Assembly (NCBI RefSeq): GCF_005222835.1
Contig: NZ_STGA01000006.1
Location: forward strand, 62,001 to 126,000
Source of the DNA: Rhizobium sp. FKY42
GTDB lineage: Bacteria; Pseudomonadota; Alphaproteobacteria; Rhizobiales; Rhizobiaceae
Length of the DNA: 64,000 bases
Direction: 5' to 3'
A program made the translations under genes and the position numbers. The notes beneath the pieces are model-generated. The model had not been told where the DNA came from and searched no databases. It saw nothing but the letters and a program-made list of their open reading frames with translations. Positions 44,588 to 57,806 of the stretch are shown here, piece by piece; position 1 is the first letter of the stretch; each line of letters opens with the position of its first letter.

Positions 44588-45401
44588 GGGCAGCTTCCCC
44601 GGACATGACACGATCGGGCCTTGTAAACACTTCAAATTCTTCTCCCCGCGCAATTCCGATAAGGGTTATCCCCGCTTCATTCGCAGTGTCGATCGCAAGC
44701 GCCGTCGGCGCAGAAATTGCAATGAGAATGGGACAGCCAAGAATGGCTGTCTTCTGAACCATTTCGACCGAGAGCCGGCTGGTCACAACCACGGCGCCAT
44801 CGCGTGCAGCCTCGCCTTGGCGCACAATAGAACCGACAAGTTTGTCCAGCGCATTATGGCGACCGACATCCTCGCGCAACGCCATCAATCCTCGCCCCGG
44901 AAGATAGAAGCCTGCGCCATGCACCGCGCGTGTTTCGCGATTGAGTTTCTGGGCGTCGCCCAGCATCCGCATTGCCAAGGCGACATGATGGGCAGACAGC
45001 CATGGCGAGGGTTCCGGAACCTTCACGACCTGTCGCGCAGCCTGCTCTATTGATTCGATGCCGCACAGACCACATCCAACCGGGCCCGCTATCTTGCGCC
45101 GGCGCGCGCTCAGTGCATCGGCAGTGCTGTCCTTCAGGGTAATCTGCACATCGATGCCAGCTCCAGCTTCGACACTATCCACGGCGACGATATCGTCACC
45201 CGAGTGGATTATCTCTTCCGCCAGCGAAAAGCCGTAGGCGAAATCCACCAGATCGGACGGAGTTGCCATCATGACCGCATGGGTGGATCCGCCATAGGAA
45301 AAGGCCACAGGAACCTCCTCCGGCACCAGACGAGAGGCGTCCGAAAGCCTCCCCTGCCGGAAGCTCAATACGTCTATCCTGCGGCTCGTCTCCCCAGCCA
45401 C
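44577..45401 (-). CDS. fdhD: Formate dehydrogenase accessory sulfurtransferase FdhD
   Basis: Transfers sulfur from IscS to the molybdenum cofactor, needed for active formate dehydrogenase. The 274-residue protein carries the essential C-x-x-C loop as CGLCG (C110, C113) and the family's GFSLAEEIIHS and DVGRHNALDKLVGS blocks. It sits directly after fdsA (6 bases) and overlaps fdsD, in the usual fdsGBA-C-D order. Confidence 0.96.
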   Translation of the reverse strand: MAGETSRRIDVLSFRQGRLSDASRLVPEEVPVAFSYGGSTHAVMMATPSDLVDFAYGFSLAEEIIHSGDDIVAVDSVEAGAGIDVQITLKDSTADALSARRRKIAGPVGCGLCGIESIEQAARQVVKVPEPSPWLSAHHVALAMRMLGDAQKLNRETRAVHGAGFYLPGRGLMALREDVGRHNALDKLVGSIVRQGEAARDGAVVVTSRLSVEMVQKTAILGCPILIAISAPTALAIDTANEAGITLIGIARGEEFEVFTRPDRVMSGEAAHVA

Positions 45402-45407
45402 CGCAGC

Positions 45408-48290
45408 CTACTCCGCCGCTTCCAGCTTGCCGACAATGCGGCGGGACTTGCGGCTGAGTTCCTCATATTCCTGCTGCCATTCGGTCGGGCCGTTGGATGG
45501 CGAGATCTGCACTGCGGTCACCTTGTATTCCGGACAGTTCGTTGCCCAATCCGAGAAGTCGGTGGTGATGACATTTGCCTGTGTCGTCGGGTGGTGGAAA
45601 GTGGTGTAGACGACACCCGGCGCAACACGGTCGGTAATCAGCGCCCGCAAGGTGGTATCACCTGCCCGACTTGCGAGCTTGACCCAATCACCGTCCTTGA
45701 TACCACGCTGTTCGGCATCATGCGGATGGATTTCCAGCCGGTCCTCCTCGTGCCAGACGACATTCTCCGTGCGGCGGGTCTGAGCGCCGACATTATATTG
45801 CGAGAGAATGCGGCCAGTGGTGAGAAGCAGCGGGAAACGCGGACCGGTGCGTTCATCGGTCGCCACATACTCCGTACGTATAAACTTACCCTTTCCACGC
45901 ACGAAGCCGTCCACATGCATGATGGGCGAACCATTGGGGAACTTCTCGTTGCAGGGCCATTGGACGGACCCCTTTTCCTCCAGATAGGCGTAGGAAACAC
46001 CGGCGAAACTCGGTGTCGTGGCTGCAATCTCATCCATGATTTCGGACGGGTGGCTGTAGGCCCATTTCAACCCCATGGCCTGCGCCATCTTCTGGGTCAC
46101 TTCCCAATCCGCATAACCGTTCTTTGGCGTCATGACCTTGCGCACGCGGTTGATGCGACGTTCGGCATTGGTGAACGTGCCGTCCTTTTCCAGAAAGGTA
46201 GACCCCGGCAGGAAGACATGCGCATAGTTGGCGGTTTCGTTCAGGAAGAGGTCGTGCACGACGACGCATTCCATGGCCGCCAGACCGGCAGACACATGCT
46301 TTGTATCCGGGTCGGACTGAAGAATATCCTCGCCCTGGATATAAATGCCCTTGAACGTGCCTTCGACGGCAGCATCCAGCATATTGGGGATACGCAAGCC
46401 CGGCTCGTTGTTGAGCGTGACACCCCAGAGCTTTTCGAAGGTCTCGCGCGTTGCATCATCCGAGATGTGGCGATAACCGGGAAGCTCGTGCGGGAAGGAA
46501 CCCATATCGCAGGAGCCCTGCACATTGTTCTGGCCACGCAGCGGGTTCACGCCCACGCCCGGACGACCGATATTGCCCGTCGCCATGGCAAGGTTTGCAA
46601 TCGCCATGACAGTGGTGGAACCCTGGCTGTGCTCAGTCACGCCGAGACCGTAATAAATAGCGCCATTGCCGCCCTTGGCATAAAGCCGTGCGGCTCCACG
46701 CAGGTCCTCTGCCGTTACGCCGGTGAACTTCTCCGTTTCTTCCGGCGAATGCTGCGGTTCGGAAACAAAGGCTGCCCAATCTTCGAACTCGGACCAATCG
46801 CAGCGTTCACGAATGAACCGCTCATCGAACAGGCCTTCGGTAACGATGACATGCGCCAGCGCCGTTAGAACCGCAACGTTGGTGCCGGGCTTCAGCGGCA
46901 GGTGACAGGAGGCTTCGATATGCGGCGAGCGCACGAGATCGATACGGCGCGGATCGATGACGATCAGCTTTGCACCCTGACGAAGGCGTTTTTTCAAGCG
47001 CGAACCGAACACCGGATGACCGTCCGTAGGGTTGGCACCGATAACGATCACGACATCCGTATGTTCGACACTATCGAAATTCTGCGTTCCCGCCGATGTA
47101 CCAAACGCCTGACCGAGACCATAGCCGGTTGGCGAGTGACAGACACGGGCGCAGGTATCGACATTGTTGTTGCCGAAGCCAGCACGGATTAGCTTTTGAA
47201 CCAGATAGGTTTCCTCATTTGTACAACGGGACGACGTGATACCGCCGATGGATTCACGACCATACTGATACTGGATGCGACGGAATTCGGAGGCTACATG
47301 GGCAAACGCTTCTTCCCATGTCACTTCGCGCCAGGGATCGGAAATCTTGTCGCGAATCATCGGGTTGAGGATACGATCCTTGTGGCTTGCGTAACCATAA
47401 GCGAACCGACCCTTGACGCAGGAATGACCACGATTGGCCTGACCATCCTTCCAAGGCACCATGCGGACAAGCTCTTGGCCACGCATTTCGGCCTTGAAGG
47501 AGCAACCAACACCACAATAGGCACAGGTGGTGACGAGCGAATGCTCCGGCTGGCCGATCTGGATGACGGACTTTTCAGTCAAAGTTGCTGTCGGACAGGC
47601 CTGTACGCAGGCACCGCAGGACACGCATTCTGACTCGAGAAATGCCTCATGCGCACCGGGAGAAACGCGGCTGTCAAAGCCGCGACCTTCAATCGTCAGT
47701 GCGAACGTACCCTGAACTTCCTCGCAGGCGCGAACGCAGCGCGAGCAAACGATGCACTTGGAAGGATCATAGGTAAAATAAGGATTGCTCTCGTCCTTCG
47801 GCATCCACTGTGCGTTGACTTCGCCAACGGCAGAGCGCGCCTTGACGTGGTTTTCACCGTCATAACCGTAACGAACATCACGAAGCCCGACCGCCCCTGC
47901 CATGTCCTGCAGCTCGCAATCGCCGTTGGCGGCACAGGTCAGACAGTCAAGCGGATGGTCGGAGATGTAAAGTTCCATCACACCCTTGCGGATCTGCTTC
48001 AGCCGCTCCGTCTGGGTATGCACGACAATGCCAGCCGCAACGGGCGTGGTGCAGGAGGCGGGGGTGCCGTTGCGGCCCTCCACCTCGATGAGACAGAGGC
48101 GACAGGATCCGAAGGCATCGACCATGTCGGTGGCGCAAAGCTTTGGCACCTGGATACCGGCTTCCATGGATGCCCGCATGATGGAGGTTCCGGCTGCAAC
48201 CGTGACCTCGCGACCATCGATGGTCAGCGTTACCATGTCAGTGGATCTGGAGGCAGGTGTGCCGTAATCGATTTCAGAAACGAGGGACAT
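45408..48290 (-). CDS. fdsA: NAD-dependent formate dehydrogenase alpha subunit
   Basis: A 960-residue Mo/W-bis-MGD catalytic subunit. The N-terminal part has a [2Fe-2S] ferredoxin domain, a His-ligated cluster region and two [4Fe-4S] sites (CIVCSRCVRACEE and CVSCGACVQACPT), about residues 20-240. The catalytic part has CAYCGVGCSF and the active-site Cys in ARVCHSP at about residue 384, cysteine and not selenocysteine. It oxidises formate to CO2; electrons pass to FdsB/FdsG and NAD. Cytoplasmic and soluble. Confidence 0.97.
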   Translation of the reverse strand: MSLVSEIDYGTPASRSTDMVTLTIDGREVTVAAGTSIMRASMEAGIQVPKLCATDMVDAFGSCRLCLIEVEGRNGTPASCTTPVAAGIVVHTQTERLKQIRKGVMELYISDHPLDCLTCAANGDCELQDMAGAVGLRDVRYGYDGENHVKARSAVGEVNAQWMPKDESNPYFTYDPSKCIVCSRCVRACEEVQGTFALTIEGRGFDSRVSPGAHEAFLESECVSCGACVQACPTATLTEKSVIQIGQPEHSLVTTCAYCGVGCSFKAEMRGQELVRMVPWKDGQANRGHSCVKGRFAYGYASHKDRILNPMIRDKISDPWREVTWEEAFAHVASEFRRIQYQYGRESIGGITSSRCTNEETYLVQKLIRAGFGNNNVDTCARVCHSPTGYGLGQAFGTSAGTQNFDSVEHTDVVIVIGANPTDGHPVFGSRLKKRLRQGAKLIVIDPRRIDLVRSPHIEASCHLPLKPGTNVAVLTALAHVIVTEGLFDERFIRERCDWSEFEDWAAFVSEPQHSPEETEKFTGVTAEDLRGAARLYAKGGNGAIYYGLGVTEHSQGSTTVMAIANLAMATGNIGRPGVGVNPLRGQNNVQGSCDMGSFPHELPGYRHISDDATRETFEKLWGVTLNNEPGLRIPNMLDAAVEGTFKGIYIQGEDILQSDPDTKHVSAGLAAMECVVVHDLFLNETANYAHVFLPGSTFLEKDGTFTNAERRINRVRKVMTPKNGYADWEVTQKMAQAMGLKWAYSHPSEIMDEIAATTPSFAGVSYAYLEEKGSVQWPCNEKFPNGSPIMHVDGFVRGKGKFIRTEYVATDERTGPRFPLLLTTGRILSQYNVGAQTRRTENVVWHEEDRLEIHPHDAEQRGIKDGDWVKLASRAGDTTLRALITDRVAPGVVYTTFHHPTTQANVITTDFSDWATNCPEYKVTAVQISPSNGPTEWQQEYEELSRKSRRIVGKLEAAE

Positions 48291-48293
48291 TTT

Positions 48294-49850
48294 TCACTCC
48301 GCCGCTTCAACAAGTGGTGCAGGTGCAAAATCTTCCGGGAAATGCTTCAGGGCGCTCATAACCGGATAGGGCGTGAAGCCGCCGAGCGCGCAAAGCGAAC
48401 CGAACTTCATGGTGTTGCAGAGATCCTCCAGCAACGCCTTGTTTTTTTCCGGCTCGATGCCGCACGCGATCTTGTCGACAGTCTCGACGCCACGCGTCGA
48501 CCCGATGCGACAGGGTGTGCATTTGCCGCAGCTTTCGACGGCACAGAATTCCATCGCAAAACGCGCCTGTTTGAGCATATCCGCCGTATCATCGAAAACG
48601 ACCACGCCAGCATGACCGATCAAACCGCCCGCAGCCGCAAAGGCCTCGTAGTCGAAAATGGTATCGAAGAGCGAAGGCGGGAAATAGGCGCCGAGCGGTC
48701 CGCCGACCTGAACCGCCTTCACGGGACGACCGGTGATCGTGCCACCGCCAATTTCGTTGACCAATTGGCCAAGCGACAGGCCAAATGCGGTTTCGTAAAG
48801 CCCGCCATGCTTCAGATTACCGGCGAGCTGGATCGGGATCGTTCCATGGGAACGCCCGACGCCGAAGTCACGATAGAACCCAGCGCCTCGATCCATGATG
48901 ACCGGAATGGAAGCAAGCGACATGACGTTGTTGACGATAGTTGGTTTACCGAACAAGCCCTGCAGCGCCGGAAGCGGCGGCTTGGCGCGCACAACACCAC
49001 GCTTGCCCTCCAGGCTGTTCAGCAGTGAGGTTTCCTCGCCACAGACATAGGCACCAGCCCCGACCCGGACTTCCATGTCGAAAGCGTAAGTTGAACCTAA
49101 CACTGAAGATCCGAGAATCCCTTCCTGACGAGCGGTTTCGATTGCCTCGCCCATGGTTGCGATTGCATGCGGATATTCGGATCGGATGTAGATATATCCC
49201 TTTGTTGCACCTACTGCGATGCCTGCGATGACCATGCCTTCGATCAGGACGAAAGGATCACCTTCCATGATCATACGGTCTGCAAAGGTGCCGCTATCGC
49301 CTTCGTCCGCATTGCAGACGATATATTTCTGGTCGGCCACCGCATCCGCAACCGTTTTCCACTTTATGCCGGTCGGGAAGCCTGCACCACCTCGACCACG
49401 CAAGCCACTATCAGTGACCTGCTTCACGATATCCGCGGGAGCCATGGCAAGCGCATTGGCCAGACCCTTCAAGCCTTGATAGTGCCGGTAGTCTTCGAGC
49501 GACAATGGATCCGTTACACCACAGCGGGCGAAGGTAAGCCGCGTCTGGCTTTTGAAGAAAGGGATCTCCTTGCTCAGCCCATGACAAAGCGGATGGTGTC
49601 CACCGTTGAGAAAATCTGCATCGAACAGCGAGGCGACGTCGGAAGCCTTCACCGGTCCATAGGCGACGCGCCCCTGGGAGGTGCGAACCTCCACCAGAAC
49701 TTCCAGCCAAAGCATGCCGCGCGAACCGTTGCGAACGATACGGACATCCACGCCGCGCAAGGCAGCTTCCTTCTCGATTGCCGCAGCAACCCTGTCAGCA
49801 CCGACAGCCAGGGCGGCGGCATCGCGAGGAACGAAAACGGTGACACTCAT
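48294..49850 (-). CDS. fdsB: Formate dehydrogenase beta subunit (NADH/FMN, NuoF-like)
   Basis: A 518-residue NuoF-like subunit: an N-terminal thioredoxin-like part, the FMN/NADH-binding RGRGGAGFPTGIKW (residues ~152-165) and the C-terminal [4Fe-4S] site ESCGKCTPCRIGSTRG. It hands electrons from the Fe-S chain to NAD+. Its start overlaps the fdsG stop by four bases, and fdsA begins four bases after it. Confidence 0.97.
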   Translation of the reverse strand: MSVTVFVPRDAAALAVGADRVAAAIEKEAALRGVDVRIVRNGSRGMLWLEVLVEVRTSQGRVAYGPVKASDVASLFDADFLNGGHHPLCHGLSKEIPFFKSQTRLTFARCGVTDPLSLEDYRHYQGLKGLANALAMAPADIVKQVTDSGLRGRGGAGFPTGIKWKTVADAVADQKYIVCNADEGDSGTFADRMIMEGDPFVLIEGMVIAGIAVGATKGYIYIRSEYPHAIATMGEAIETARQEGILGSSVLGSTYAFDMEVRVGAGAYVCGEETSLLNSLEGKRGVVRAKPPLPALQGLFGKPTIVNNVMSLASIPVIMDRGAGFYRDFGVGRSHGTIPIQLAGNLKHGGLYETAFGLSLGQLVNEIGGGTITGRPVKAVQVGGPLGAYFPPSLFDTIFDYEAFAAAGGLIGHAGVVVFDDTADMLKQARFAMEFCAVESCGKCTPCRIGSTRGVETVDKIACGIEPEKNKALLEDLCNTMKFGSLCALGGFTPYPVMSALKHFPEDFAPAPLVEAAE

Positions 49851-50326
49851 CGGCGCGCCTCCGTCAGGATGTCACCAAGACAGTCTTCGTCCAGGCGGGC
49901 ATAGACATCGCCGTCCAGCATTGCGGCAGGAGCCTGCGCACAAAGCCCGAGGCAAAAGACCGGTTCGAGCGTAATCGCACCGTCCGACGTCGTCCCATGC
50001 CAATCCACGCCCAGCTTGGCCTTGATCTGCTCCGCCAGAGACTCGCAGCCCATCGACTGGCAAGCCTCGGCGCGACAGAGTTTCAACCTATGCCGACCAG
50101 CAGGATGATCGCGAAAATCGTGGTAGAAGGTGACAACACCATGGACGTCCGCGCGCGACAGGTTCAAGGCCTTGGCGATGATTTGCTTTGCACTTTCGGC
50201 AACGAAACCGAATTCTTCCTGTACTTTGTGAAGCACAGGAAGAAGAGGCCCTTCCAGATGACGACAGCTTTCAACGATCTCGGAAACCCGTGTTGCCTCA
50301 TCCACTGCAACGGCACGAATGTTCAT
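49847..50326 (-). CDS. fdsG: Formate dehydrogenase gamma subunit ([2Fe-2S], NuoE-like)
   Basis: A 159-residue NuoE-like protein with the [2Fe-2S] ligands C84, C89, C125 and C129 (LCRAEACQSMGC and VFCLGLCA). It completes the electron path between FdsA and NAD in the FdsABG complex and is the first gene of the operon. Confidence 0.96.
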   Translation of the reverse strand: MNIRAVAVDEATRVSEIVESCRHLEGPLLPVLHKVQEEFGFVAESAKQIIAKALNLSRADVHGVVTFYHDFRDHPAGRHRLKLCRAEACQSMGCESLAEQIKAKLGVDWHGTTSDGAITLEPVFCLGLCAQAPAAMLDGDVYARLDEDCLGDILTEARR

Positions 50327-50446
50327 AGGTCAGTCCTCCCAAACCGACAATCGACAGGTTGCCCCAGAGAGGTCCCCGTTAAGTCGGCTCGCTCATCTTC
50401 GACGACGTATGTTTGTCTTTTGCAAAGATTGGCGAATTTACCGACA

Positions 50447-51382
50447 CTAGGTCAATAACGGCTTTCCGTCGCTCGATAGGAGATTTCTATCAAAATCCAA
50501 TGCTGCAGCGCGCAATCTCGCCTCATGCAACAGGGCAGAAACCAGTGGCGTATGTGGCTCGCGATGCGTTGCGACCAACCCAACCAGATGTTCGGCATCT
50601 GGCTCAACAATCGGGATCATGCGTATCTGCTCCGGAAAGCCAAATGATTCCGCAACGTTACGCGGCATAATCGAAGCCCATTGACCAGTCCTGATATGGG
50701 AAAACAGCACGATCATCGAGTTTGATTCAAGCGTTGGCTTGGGCCAGACACCCGCCTCCGCCATGTGTTTGTTGATGATGCGGCGATTTTGCATGTCCGG
50801 CGTCAATAGGCAAAGCCGAAGAGAGGAAACTTCCTTCCAGGTCACCGAATTCTGGTCTGCCAGTGGCGTTCCCGTTGCGGCAATCAGGTGATACCGCTCG
50901 GAATAGAGCGGAACCGTCGTCACGCGGCCAAGCGGCTCGTTGTCGAGATAGGTGATACCGGCATCGATCTCGAGATTTTCCAGCTGACTGAGCACCAGAA
51001 GTGAGGTGCGCGACGTGACCGAGAACGTGACTGCCGGGTGTCGCGCTTGAAACGGCTCAGTGAGGCGGGGAACCATAGCAAGCGCTGTCGGAATGACGGC
51101 CAGCCGGATATGGCCCGCGAGCCCCTTCCGCGCGGCCCGCATCTCTTCCCGCATGGTGCGCGTATCGCTGACGATCCGACGCGCCCATTCCAACACGCGC
51201 TGCCCCTCTGGTGTGAGGCCTTGATAACGCGAGCCGCGCACAACGAGAACGACGCCCAACTGGTCCTCAAGCTGGCGAATGGCCGCCGAGAGTGTTGGCT
51301 GAGAGACTCCGCACTCCTCCGCAGCACGACCGAAGTGACCAGCACCGGCCAAGGCAATGAAGAATTCGAGCTTATCGATCAT
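50447..51382 (-). CDS. LysR-type transcriptional regulator, probable fds regulator
   Basis: A 311-residue LysR protein: winged helix at residues ~2-60 (FFIALAGAGHFGRAAEECGVSQPTLSAAIRQLED) and a periplasmic-binding-protein-like effector domain from ~90. It lies upstream of fdsG on the same strand with 120 bases between, so it may control the formate operon, though LysR regulators are more often divergent from their target. The effector is unknown. Confidence 0.88.
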   Translation of the reverse strand: MIDKLEFFIALAGAGHFGRAAEECGVSQPTLSAAIRQLEDQLGVVLVVRGSRYQGLTPEGQRVLEWARRIVSDTRTMREEMRAARKGLAGHIRLAVIPTALAMVPRLTEPFQARHPAVTFSVTSRTSLLVLSQLENLEIDAGITYLDNEPLGRVTTVPLYSERYHLIAATGTPLADQNSVTWKEVSSLRLCLLTPDMQNRRIINKHMAEAGVWPKPTLESNSMIVLFSHIRTGQWASIMPRNVAESFGFPEQIRMIPIVEPDAEHLVGLVATHREPHTPLVSALLHEARLRAAALDFDRNLLSSDGKPLLT

Positions 51383-51467
51383 GTTTGTCCCGACCCCTGT
51401 TCTCTGGCCGGCACGACAGTTCCACAGGGTTGCAGGATCGACAACAGAGGAGGCATTCCTTTTCGCG

Positions 51468-52502
<1,035 letters not shown>

Positions 52503-52562
52503 TCAACGGATAATCAAACGTAGCTCTAACGGCGACTCTCAATAAAGCGAATTCGTCAAAAT

Positions 52563-52589
52563 GGAAAAGGCGGCCCAACGGACCGCCTT
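52563..52589 (-). terminator. Intrinsic terminator of the atp operon
   Basis: Minus strand: AAGGCGG and CCGCCTT form a 7-bp stem with a 9-base loop, followed by a TTTTCC tail, 27 bases after the atpC stop. Confidence 0.8.
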
Positions 52590-52615
52590 GACAACAATCA
52601 AATCTATTCCGCACT

Positions 52616-53023
52616 TCAACCAGGAATGATCGAATGGTTAAGATGCGTGAGTTCGGCCAGCATGTGCTCGAGCTTCGTGCGATGCTCATCCGTAGGCGCA
52701 TCCGAGATATCGGCGCGCAGAGCTTCGATCCGCTGCTGGAAGAGATCGCGATTTGCGTCCTCTTGGGCAACAGCTGACTCCGCCAGCACGGTGCAGCCCG
52801 AAGGCAGAATATCCGCGAAACCGCCGAACACGACGTACTTCTTGACCTGGCCAGAAACCAGCTTGACGGTCAGCACGCCTGGCTTGATCGTCGTCATCGT
52901 CGGCGCATGCTTCGCCAACACGGTCATCTCACCGAGAGTTGCCGGAACGATGACTTCCGTCACCTTTTCCGAAACCAGCAGGCGCTCGGGAGACACCAAT
53001 TCAAAATCAAAAGAGTCGGCCAT
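52616..53023 (-). CDS. atpC: ATP synthase epsilon subunit
   Basis: A 135-residue epsilon subunit of F1: N-terminal beta sandwich (FELVSPERLLVSEKVTEVIVPATLGEMTVLAKHAPTM) and a C-terminal helical hairpin that can inhibit rotation. Last gene of atpHAGDC, 74 bases after atpD, followed by the terminator. Confidence 0.97.
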   Translation of the reverse strand: MADSFDFELVSPERLLVSEKVTEVIVPATLGEMTVLAKHAPTMTTIKPGVLTVKLVSGQVKKYVVFGGFADILPSGCTVLAESAVAQEDANRDLFQQRIEALRADISDAPTDEHRTKLEHMLAELTHLNHSIIPG

Positions 53024-53097
53024 GACGGTCCACTTCTCCGGGCGTTATGCAGGATGGAGAGGCGCACCCAATCAGAGCGCGCCTTCCGTCGATGACA

Positions 53098-54549
<1,452 letters not shown>

Positions 54550-55425
54550 TTAGAGCGCTTCCGCGCCCGAAATGATTTCGATGAGTTCCTTCGTAATCTG
54601 CGCCTGACGCTGACGGTTGTAAGACAAGGTCAGCTTGTTGATCATGTCGCCAGCATTACGTGTCGCGTTGTCCATGGCGGACATCTGCGCACCGTAGAAG
54701 GAAGCGTTGTTTTCCAGCAGGGCACGGAAAATCTGCACCGCGATGTTGCGCGGCAGCAGTTCTTCCAGGATCTCCTGTTCGCCCGGCTCGTACTCATAAA
54801 GTGCAGCAGTCGCTGGCACTTCCGCCTGATCGAACTTGGCCGGAATGATTTGCTGCGCCGTCGCCACCTGTGAAATGACGGAAGCGAAGCGGGCATAGAA
54901 CAGCGTTGCGACGTCGAACTCGCCGGCGTTGAAGAGGGCCAAAACCTTCTGGGCCACTTCATTCGCCTGTACAAAGCCAAGCTGCTTGACTTCGCGGAAC
55001 GTAACGTAGTCGACAATGTTCTCACGGAAGCTGCGGCGCAGGATATCATTACCCTTGCGGCCGACAGTCAGGATCTTGACGGTCTTGCCTTCCGAAAGAA
55101 GCTTCAGCGCATGGTCACGAGCCAGACGGATGATGGAGGAGTTGAAGCCTCCAGCCAGTCCGCGCTCACCCGTGGCAACGATCAGCAGGTGGGTCTGGTT
55201 CTTGCCGGTACCGGTCAGCAGCAGCGGTGCCTCTGCGCTATTGGCAGAGGCGGCGCTGAGGCCGGCAAGAACGCGGTTCATCCGTTCCGCATAGGGGCGG
55301 GCCGCTTCGGCCGCCTCTTGCGCACGGCGCAGCTTCGCCGCGGCGACCATTTTCATCGCCTTGGTGATTTTCTGCGTCGCCTTGACGGAGGCGATCCGGT
55401 TTTTCAGATCCTTAAGTGAAGGCAT
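54550..55425 (-). CDS. atpG: ATP synthase gamma subunit
   Basis: A 291-residue central stalk subunit: two long helices ([36 protein letters not shown] at the N-terminus and [51 protein letters not shown] at the C-terminus) flank a Rossmann-like middle. It couples proton flow to F1 catalysis and is placed between atpA and atpD as usual. Confidence 0.98.
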   Translation of the reverse strand: MPSLKDLKNRIASVKATQKITKAMKMVAAAKLRRAQEAAEAARPYAERMNRVLAGLSAASANSAEAPLLLTGTGKNQTHLLIVATGERGLAGGFNSSIIRLARDHALKLLSEGKTVKILTVGRKGNDILRRSFRENIVDYVTFREVKQLGFVQANEVAQKVLALFNAGEFDVATLFYARFASVISQVATAQQIIPAKFDQAEVPATAALYEYEPGEQEILEELLPRNIAVQIFRALLENNASFYGAQMSAMDNATRNAGDMINKLTLSYNRQRQAQITKELIEIISGAEAL

Positions 55426-55452
55426 CCGTTATCGGTCCTTGAGCTTGTCCGT

Positions 55453-56982
55453 TCAGGCGAAAGTCTTGGCGAAGGTATCCAGCGCCGACTTCAGCTTTGC
55501 ACGGGTGTCGTCAGACAGCTGCTTTTCCGTACGGATGGAGTCGAGGATCGACTTGCCATCGTTGCGGAGGTAAGCGAGCAGGCCCTGTTCGAACTTGCCA
55601 ACCTGGTTGACAGGCAGCTTGTCGAGGTAGCCGTTGACGCCAGCGAAGATCACTGCAACCTGCTCTTCCGTCTTCAACGGCGAGAACTGCGGCTGCTTGA
55701 GAAGTTCCGTCAGGCGCGCACCGCGGTTTAGCAATCGCTGCGTGGATGCGTCGAGGTCGGAACCGAACTGAGCAAAGGCCGCCATTTCGCGGTACTGAGC
55801 CAGTTCACCCTTGATGGAGCCGGCAACCTGCTTCATCGCCTTGATCTGCGCGGCAGAACCAACGCGGGAAACCGACAGACCGACGTTAACGGCCGGACGA
55901 ATGCCCTGGTAGAACAGGTCGGTTTCAAGGAAGATCTGACCGTCTGTGATCGAGATCACGTTCGTCGGAATGAACGCCGAAACGTCGTTACCCTGCGTTT
56001 CGATGACCGGCAGGGCCGTCAGCGAACCAGCGCCACGCTCGTCGGAGAGCTTGGCGGCGCGCTCGAGAAGACGCGAGTGCAGATAGAAAACGTCGCCCGG
56101 ATAAGCTTCGCGGCCCGGAGGACGGCGCAGCAGAAGCGACATCTGACGGTAGGCGACAGCCTGCTTGGACAAGTCGTCGTAAGCGATGAGAGCGTGCTGG
56201 CCGTTGTCACGGAAGTACTCGCCCATTGCGCAACCTGCGAACGGCGCAAGATACTGCATCGGAGCCGGGTCAGAGGCAGTCGCTGCAACAACGATCGAGT
56301 ACTGCAGAGCGCCACGCTCTTCCAGAACCTTCACGAACTGTGCAACGGTCGAACGCTTCTGGCCGATAGCCACGTAAACGCAGAACAGCTTGTCGTTCTC
56401 AGGACCATTGTCGTGGATTGCCTTCTGGTTGAGGAAGGCGTCGAGAATGATCGCGGTCTTGCCGGTCTGACGGTCGCCGATGACCAGCTCGCGCTGACCA
56501 CGTCCAACCGGGATCAGGGCGTCGATAGCCTTGAGGCCCGTCGACATCGGCTCATGAACCGACTTGCGCGGAATGATGCCCGGAGCCTTCACGTCAACGC
56601 GCGAGCGGCGCGAAGCATTGATCGGGCCCTTGCCGTCGATCGGGTTACCAAGAGCGTCAACGACGCGACCCAGCAGCTCAGGACCAACAGGAACGTCCAC
56701 GATGGCGCCCGTACGCTTGACGGTGTCGCCTTCCTTGATGTCACGGTCGGAACCGAAGATAACCACACCGACGTTATCGGCTTCAAGGTTGAGCGCCATG
56801 CCGCGGATGCCGCCGGGGAACTCGACCATTTCACCGGCCTGAACATTGTCCAGACCATAAACACGGGCAATACCGTCACCTACGGAAAGAACCTGGCCGA
56901 CTTCGGAAACCTCAGCCTCCTGGCCGAAGTTCTTGATTTGATCTTTGAGAATTGCGGAAATTTCCGCGGCGCGGATATCCAT
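55453..56982 (-). CDS. atpA: ATP synthase alpha subunit
   Basis: The regulatory, nucleotide-binding subunit of F1, 509 residues. GDRQTGKT (residues ~169-176) is the Walker A motif. It shares position 56982 with the atpH stop, so the two are translationally coupled. The F0 genes (atpB, E, F) are not in the window, which agrees with their separate location in alphaproteobacteria. Confidence 0.99.
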   Translation of the reverse strand: MDIRAAEISAILKDQIKNFGQEAEVSEVGQVLSVGDGIARVYGLDNVQAGEMVEFPGGIRGMALNLEADNVGVVIFGSDRDIKEGDTVKRTGAIVDVPVGPELLGRVVDALGNPIDGKGPINASRRSRVDVKAPGIIPRKSVHEPMSTGLKAIDALIPVGRGQRELVIGDRQTGKTAIILDAFLNQKAIHDNGPENDKLFCVYVAIGQKRSTVAQFVKVLEERGALQYSIVVAATASDPAPMQYLAPFAGCAMGEYFRDNGQHALIAYDDLSKQAVAYRQMSLLLRRPPGREAYPGDVFYLHSRLLERAAKLSDERGAGSLTALPVIETQGNDVSAFIPTNVISITDGQIFLETDLFYQGIRPAVNVGLSVSRVGSAAQIKAMKQVAGSIKGELAQYREMAAFAQFGSDLDASTQRLLNRGARLTELLKQPQFSPLKTEEQVAVIFAGVNGYLDKLPVNQVGKFEQGLLAYLRNDGKSILDSIRTEKQLSDDTRAKLKSALDTFAKTFA

Positions 56983-57548
56983 CAGCCAACCTCTTTCAGT
57001 GCAAGCTTAAGCGTGGAAAGTTTGGTGCGGAGAGACGTATCGATCTGACGCGAACCGACCTTGACGATCAGCCCGCCCAGGATCGACGGATCAACGGATA
57101 CGTCGAGAGTGACATCCTTGCCCGTTACGCCCTTCAGCGTCGATTTCAGTTCATCTTCCTGCGCCGAAGAAAGCGCATGGGCCGAGACAACCTCGGCAGT
57201 CACTTCGCCCTTATGCTGGGCGACGAAGTCGCGATAAGCGCGGATCATGCCCGGCAGGGCAAACAGGCGGCGGTTGCCCGCGACTACCTTGACGAAGTTT
57301 GCAACAAGACCGGAAATTCCAGCCTTTTCGCAGAGGGCCGCGATTGCGCGCGCCTGATCTTCCGAAGAGAAGACCGGGCTGGCAATCAAACGCTTGAGAT
57401 CATCGCTCTCGTCGATCATTGCCTGAAAACGGTCAAGATCGGCGCGCACTGAATCGATGGAACTCGACTGCAGCGCAAGCTCGAAGAGCGAAGAAGCGTA
57501 GCGTTCCGCTACGCCGGAAGTCCGATGGGATGTGTCAGCCACGGGCAC
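56982..57548 (-). CDS. atpH: ATP synthase delta subunit
   Basis: A 188-residue peripheral stalk subunit (OSCP-like) linking F1 to F0: helical N-terminal domain ([13 protein letters not shown]) and the C-terminal strand region with [26 protein letters not shown]. First gene of the operon; a 258-base gap before it should carry the promoter. Confidence 0.97.
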   Translation of the reverse strand: MPVADTSHRTSGVAERYASSLFELALQSSSIDSVRADLDRFQAMIDESDDLKRLIASPVFSSEDQARAIAALCEKAGISGLVANFVKVVAGNRRLFALPGMIRAYRDFVAQHKGEVTAEVVSAHALSSAQEDELKSTLKGVTGKDVTLDVSVDPSILGGLIVKVGSRQIDTSLRTKLSTLKLALKEVG

Positions 57549-57806
57549 GAATTCCCTGATTTCTATTCAAATAACAAGCCAGTTTTCGGAATGCAGGCAA
57601 GCATCTGAATTTGCTTCTTTTTCTCAACACGGCCAGAGGCCCCCCTCCGCCGTTCTCCGAAATTCGCGGTTCGTCTAGCATAGGAGTTCAACAGGCGCAA
57701 CACGCCGAAGGGCGCAAATCGCCTGAGAGGCAAGGCGTTAAAACGATTTTCTCGCTTTTCACAGCGTACGGTTCCTCTACAGGTCGATACCTCTCAGATG
57801 CCTTAC
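57549..57806. other. Upstream region of the atp operon
   Basis: A 258-base non-coding stretch between atpH and the DUF4345-like gene. No tRNA, terminator or convincing inverted repeat was found; it should hold the atpHAGDC promoter and the 3' end of the upstream gene's mRNA. Confidence 0.5.

Noticed and set aside
45204..49028. Long plus-strand ORFs opposite fdsA and fdsB (554 and 459 codons)
   Set aside because: They are antisense to well-supported genes, lack any recognisable motif and follow from GC-rich codon bias in the real frames.
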